Shown here piece by piece: positions 60,949 through 64,000 of a stretch of DNA of 64,000 nucleotides. Made by a program: the position numbers and the translations under genes. The notes beneath the pieces were generated by a model. The model had not been told where the DNA came from and made no database searches. It worked only from the letters and a program-made list of their open reading frames with translations. Every line of letters starts with the position of its first letter. Positions within the stretch are counted from its first letter, which is position 1. This stretch comes from Utricularia gibba (taxonomy: Eukaryota > Streptophyta > Magnoliopsida > Lamiales > Lentibulariaceae): contig CM007992.1 of assembly GCA_002189035.1 (NCBI GenBank), positions 2,914,001-2,978,000 of the forward strand, read 5' to 3'.

Positions 60949-61008
60949 TGGGCCTTATAATTAACAATCACGTTGGGCTTCAAATAAACGTTAAAACCAT
61001 AAGCCCAT
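60949..61008 (-). promoter_or_regulatory. Site II motifs upstream of coatomer zeta
   Basis: TGGGCC at 60949-60954, TGGGCT at 60974-60979 and AGCCCA near 61002, within 190 bp of the start. Confidence 0.45.
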
Positions 61009-61021
61009 TTTTTAAATATTT

Positions 61022-61262
61022 AAGAAGTGTTTTGAAAAATTTTTAAAATCTATTTTTATTTTTTAGAAATAAAAATAATTTTTTTTTAAAAATATTTTTA
61101 ATTGTAAAATTTTTTCTATAAAAAACACTTTAAAAATTATAACTACAAAAATTATTTTTAGAAAAATAAGAAGTTAGTTAATTTTATTTTTTACTTTTAC
61201 TTTTTAAAATTATTTTTAAAAAATAAAAATAGATTTAAATTTTTTTTCAAAATAGTGCTTTA
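61022..61262. mobile_element. A/T-tract MITE family, copy 3 (best defined)
   Basis: The left end AAGTGTTTTGAAAAATTTTT then AAAATCTATTTTTATTTTT is matched inverted by AAAAATAAAAATAGATTTAA then TTTTTTTTCAAAATAGTGCTTT at the right. 241 bp, no ORF. Related copies at 28594-28822 and 26150-26375. Confidence 0.6.
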
Positions 61263-63003
61263 TTTTATTAATTATTTATTTCATTTTATATATAACCACT
61301 ATATTTGTAAAATACAGTTTTTTATTCGAGAAAAACTATATTTTGAAATACATTTTTGTAAAAAAATATAAATTTCGTATAACTTATATTACATATTAAT
61401 ATATTTGATTGAATTGATATTTTTTATTTTTTAACATTATAAACCTTAATATTTTTTTAAAGTTGAAGTTTGATGATGTCACCTGTATAAAAAATTTAAT
61501 TTCAAGTTTTAAAATTATGTCATACGACTTTCAAGTTGTATTTTTTATAAATAATTTATTTTTAAATTTATGAAATTGTATATTTAATTTTTCATGTTCC
61601 CAAAACTAACTTATTTTCAATCTCAATGTCATTTCTATTGTGCATCATTATAAACAATATATATACTTTCTGTTCGTTTTATTCTAATGGTATTACACTT
61701 ATTGAACTCCAAAAATCACGATATACGAATACAATATAATCCTAATAATGGATTTTGATTCATCAAACTCCTTATACGAATGTGAAAAAGTTTTATTATA
61801 AAATTTTTTTGGACGTGAGATCAAAATTCGTTTACGACATCATGAATCAATTCATGATCTAAAAGTTCGAAAAAATCATTTGGGCCTTTTGACAATTTGA
61901 GGTATCTTTTGTACATTTATGAAACATAAAAGTTAATCTCATTGAAAATTGAGGTGTTATTTTTACAATTTTAGTAAATAATGACATAATCTATTTTAGC
62001 ATAAATATATCTTATTTAACAAAAAAAATTCCGAAATTAAAAAATACATATGCCAAAAAATAATATATGGGCATGAGTTATGATTAACTTATGCCCTTAA
62101 CAATATCATATAGTTGTGGGTTAGTCATAACCTACACCTATATGATAAGTGAAATAAGGATATAGTTTATAACTAATCCTCATCCTTAATGAGTATGCAG
62201 GAACATGATCTTCTTCATTGTCCTGAATAATATCATATAAGTGTGGACTATGATTAACTCTTACTTTTTTAATAATGGGTGAAGTTTGACGGTGTCACCT
62301 TAAGTTATAGTCGTTATAAAGAATTTAACTCTCAAATTTTAAAATTACATCATAAACTTTTCAACTTATATGTTTTGTTAATAATTTGTGTCTTAACTTA
62401 TGAAATTTCATATTTAACTCTTTATGTTTGAATCTTTTTTGAACAGTTTTGACAATTGTTTGGATCTTTTTTTATATATTTAACCTCTTTTTTAACTTAT
62501 CATTTTTAGTTATTCTATGCATATTTAATCTCTCATGTTTGATTCAATTTTTAAAAATTTTGAAAATTGTTTGGATTTTCGTTAAACGGTTTTTTTTTTT
62601 TGTTATTTTTCAGATTTTGATATGACTAAAATAAGATATTCTTTATTGCATGAGGAATCTAGTGAACATGATGATATAAATTTGGAAATGAATGTTACTT
62701 AGACTAGGTGGATTTTAAAACTTAGACCTCTAATTCTTATGTGTGGCAAATAATGGTAGAAAGTAAATATGATAGAGTAATTTATAATATTCACTTAGAA
62801 TCATTTATAAAAGTGGCCATGCTACCACTCTCTTTTTAACAATTCACAGTGATCATTTTTTTTCACACTTCATCAAGAATTGGTTAAATTTGTAATATGA
62901 CTTCACTTAAATAAGAGGCAAAAGAAGGTTCTGTATAACAGTCTAAAGTTATATTCATTTAAAAAAGACAAGTAAATTTTGTGGCCATGGTCGTGGATGA
63001 AGT
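61263..63003. other. AT-rich intergenic with a diverged direct repeat
   Basis: No gene. About 150 bp at 61462-61612 recurs at 62278-62430 (GAAGTTTGATGATGTCACC against GAAGTTTGACGGTGTCACC, then a shared TTTTAAAATTA...CAT and TTATGAAATT...TATTTAA). A second local repeat, AATATCATATA then GTGTGG/TGTGGG, recurs near 62102 and 62228. Confidence 0.45.
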
Positions 63004-63549
63004 CTATGGGGTGTACAGAGTGGGGCCACACTTGCACTTCCACCCCTCGGGCTCGTAATTGGTGTACTCCAAATTCCAGCCGCCGTTGGAGTCGGCGGGG
63101 ACTTGGACGGCCTCGCACGGCTGGCACCGGCGGCACTTGTGCTCGCACCTCGGCGGCCTCGACCCCATCCTCTGCTCCTCCTGGAAGCATCGCCCATCAG
63201 AACGAACGGAGGAGGAGCTGAGTTACATACATACATGCAAAAAGCTTGTGGAATACCTTTGCTGAGAGCTGAGTTACATGCAGGGTCTGTGAGTGGCGTA
63301 CTTCCTCTACACAGCACAGAGATCAAAAGAAGAGGAATAAGACGATGATGAATAAGACAGCAGCAGCAGCAGCATTAGCAGAAGCAGCAGGAGGAGGAGA
63401 ATACCATTCTGAGTTAGGGTTGCAGAAGGAGGGGCGCCCCCGTTTGTAGTTTTAGCAGAAAGGGGTCTAGTGGAGGCGGCAGGAGCGCTGAGTAGCAGCA
63501 TTAAGTAGAAGCCAAGAAACAAGACAAAAGGAACCCGAGAGAATCTCAT
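63004..63549 (-). CDS. EPIDERMAL PATTERNING FACTOR-like secreted peptide precursor
   Basis: Precursor of a Cys-rich signalling peptide of the EPF/EPFL family, ligands of ERECTA-type receptors in stomatal and organ patterning. Exons 63549-63405, 63306-63257 and 63180-63004 give 123 aa; joins are phase 1 then phase 0. The signal peptide is MRFSRVPFVLFLGFYLMLLL, with likely cleavage near APAAS. The pro-region contains EVRHSQTLHVTQLSAKEEQR. The mature part is GSRPPRCEHKCRRCQPCEAV then NYEPEGWKCKCGPTLYTP, with six cysteines in the pattern CX3CX2CX2C...CXC. The short inter-cysteine loop suggests an EPFL of the growth-promoting class rather than EPF1/2; the subtype is not certain. Frame intact. Confidence 0.9.
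63356..63400. repeat. CAG-type microsatellite in EPFL intron 1
   Basis: GACAGCAGCAGCAGCAGCAT followed by further GCAG and GAG triplets, inside the first intron. Confidence 0.8.
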
Positions 63550-64000
63550 GATGAAATGGGAGGAGCTAGAGAAAGTTCTTGTCTTTGCCAAACAATGGAA
63601 GGAAGCAAGGGGCGCTCTCTTCTCCGGGATTATATGGGGTTCAAGCGGAAGTGGATTTCGAGACGAATTTAGTGAAAAAGGGTATAGGGAGCAGGGTTTG
63701 ACTACTAGGGACTTGTTCTTCTGTTCCCAAATGCACAAACAGGGTTAGAGAGTGGCTGGGCTGTGTTCAAAACGCGGATGCGGAAGGAGGGGTATTTATG
63801 GGGTTGGTCTGGGAGCATAGACTGCAGTGCCTGATGGTTACTTTTCGGTCAGAAATCGCAAATAAAGAGCCTGCAGCAGACAACAACATTTTCCTTTGAC
63901 TGCAGCGAAGAAGGCGTTTCGTTCGCCCCAATCCACCGCATATGGCTTTCTTTGTAAGCCAAATTGCAGTTACCATTATATTTTAAAAAAGATAGCTTGA
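63550..64000. other. EPFL 5' region
   Basis: 5' UTR and promoter of the EPFL gene up to the window end. Nothing coding recognised. Confidence 0.35.

Noticed and set aside
62903-63326. Arg/Pro-rich ORFs near the EPFL gene
   Set aside because: Other-frame shadows of EPFL exon 3; the Cys-rich frame with correct splice phases is the real one.
1-64000. CRISPR array, operon, phage or bacterial system
   Set aside because: The window is plant nuclear DNA with spliced genes; no spaced identical repeats or operons were found.

Overview
This is nuclear DNA of a flowering plant. Protein-coding genes with many small GT-AG introns sit in AT-rich intergenic DNA (poly-A/T tracts, MITE-like elements, degenerate retrotransposons). 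The protein families are plant-specific or plant-typical: a group VII ERF with the MCGGAI N-degron, TIFY/CCT/GATA (ZML), UBP1-type RNA-binding protein, DUF1677, RSH, ELF4-like, BIG GRAIN 1-like, BREVIS RADIX-like, TRB/SMH Myb-histone and EPFL. I cannot name the species.

Layout. 1-1.7 kb: 3' part of a SLOW GREEN 1-like TPR gene (+). 2.8-4.1 kb: ERF-VII (-). 4.6-5.4 kb: a 783-bp inverted-repeat transposon. 6.1-7.2 kb: MKK4/5-type MAPK kinase (-). 7.8-10.9 kb: MITEs. 11.7-12.8 kb: mitochondrial ATP synthase epsilon (-). 13.8-15.9 kb: ZML-type GATA factor (-). About 17.0 kb: an orphan first-exon-like ORF (+). 19.3-22.6 kb: UBP1-like oligouridylate-binding protein (-). 26.9-27.3 kb: DUF1677 gene (+). 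29.7-33.7 kb: a decayed Ty1/copia element with both LTRs (-), followed by a copia integrase scrap (+). 35.7-38.6 kb: chloroplast RelA/SpoT homologue (+). 40.0-41.0 kb: dead Mutator-like transposase carrying a nested insertion. 44.3-44.6 kb: ELF4-like (+). 46.7-47.8 kb: BIG GRAIN 1-like (-). 49.4-50.8 kb: BREVIS RADIX-like (-). 51.7-55.6 kb: 19-exon mitochondrial PDC E2 (-). 57.0-58.5 kb: TRB/SMH Myb-histone (+). 59.6-60.8 kb: coatomer zeta (-). 63.0-63.5 kb: EPFL peptide precursor (-).

The genes form no pathway cluster; this is an ordinary plant gene neighbourhood. Several promoters (ATP synthase epsilon, UBP1, coatomer zeta, ELF4-like) carry TGGGCC/T 'site II' motifs typical of housekeeping genes.

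The most striking observation is that seven of the fifteen recognisable genes (MKK, ZML, UBP1, RSH, BIG GRAIN 1-like twice, PDC E2, coatomer zeta) have their conserved frame broken at a run of G or C. Nearly every break is repaired by adding one G or C. All splice sites and the rest of each frame are intact. The simplest reading is systematic G/C-homopolymer contraction in the assembly rather than seven dying genes. Affected CDS entries give the span assuming the frame is continuous. No convincing new biological system was found.
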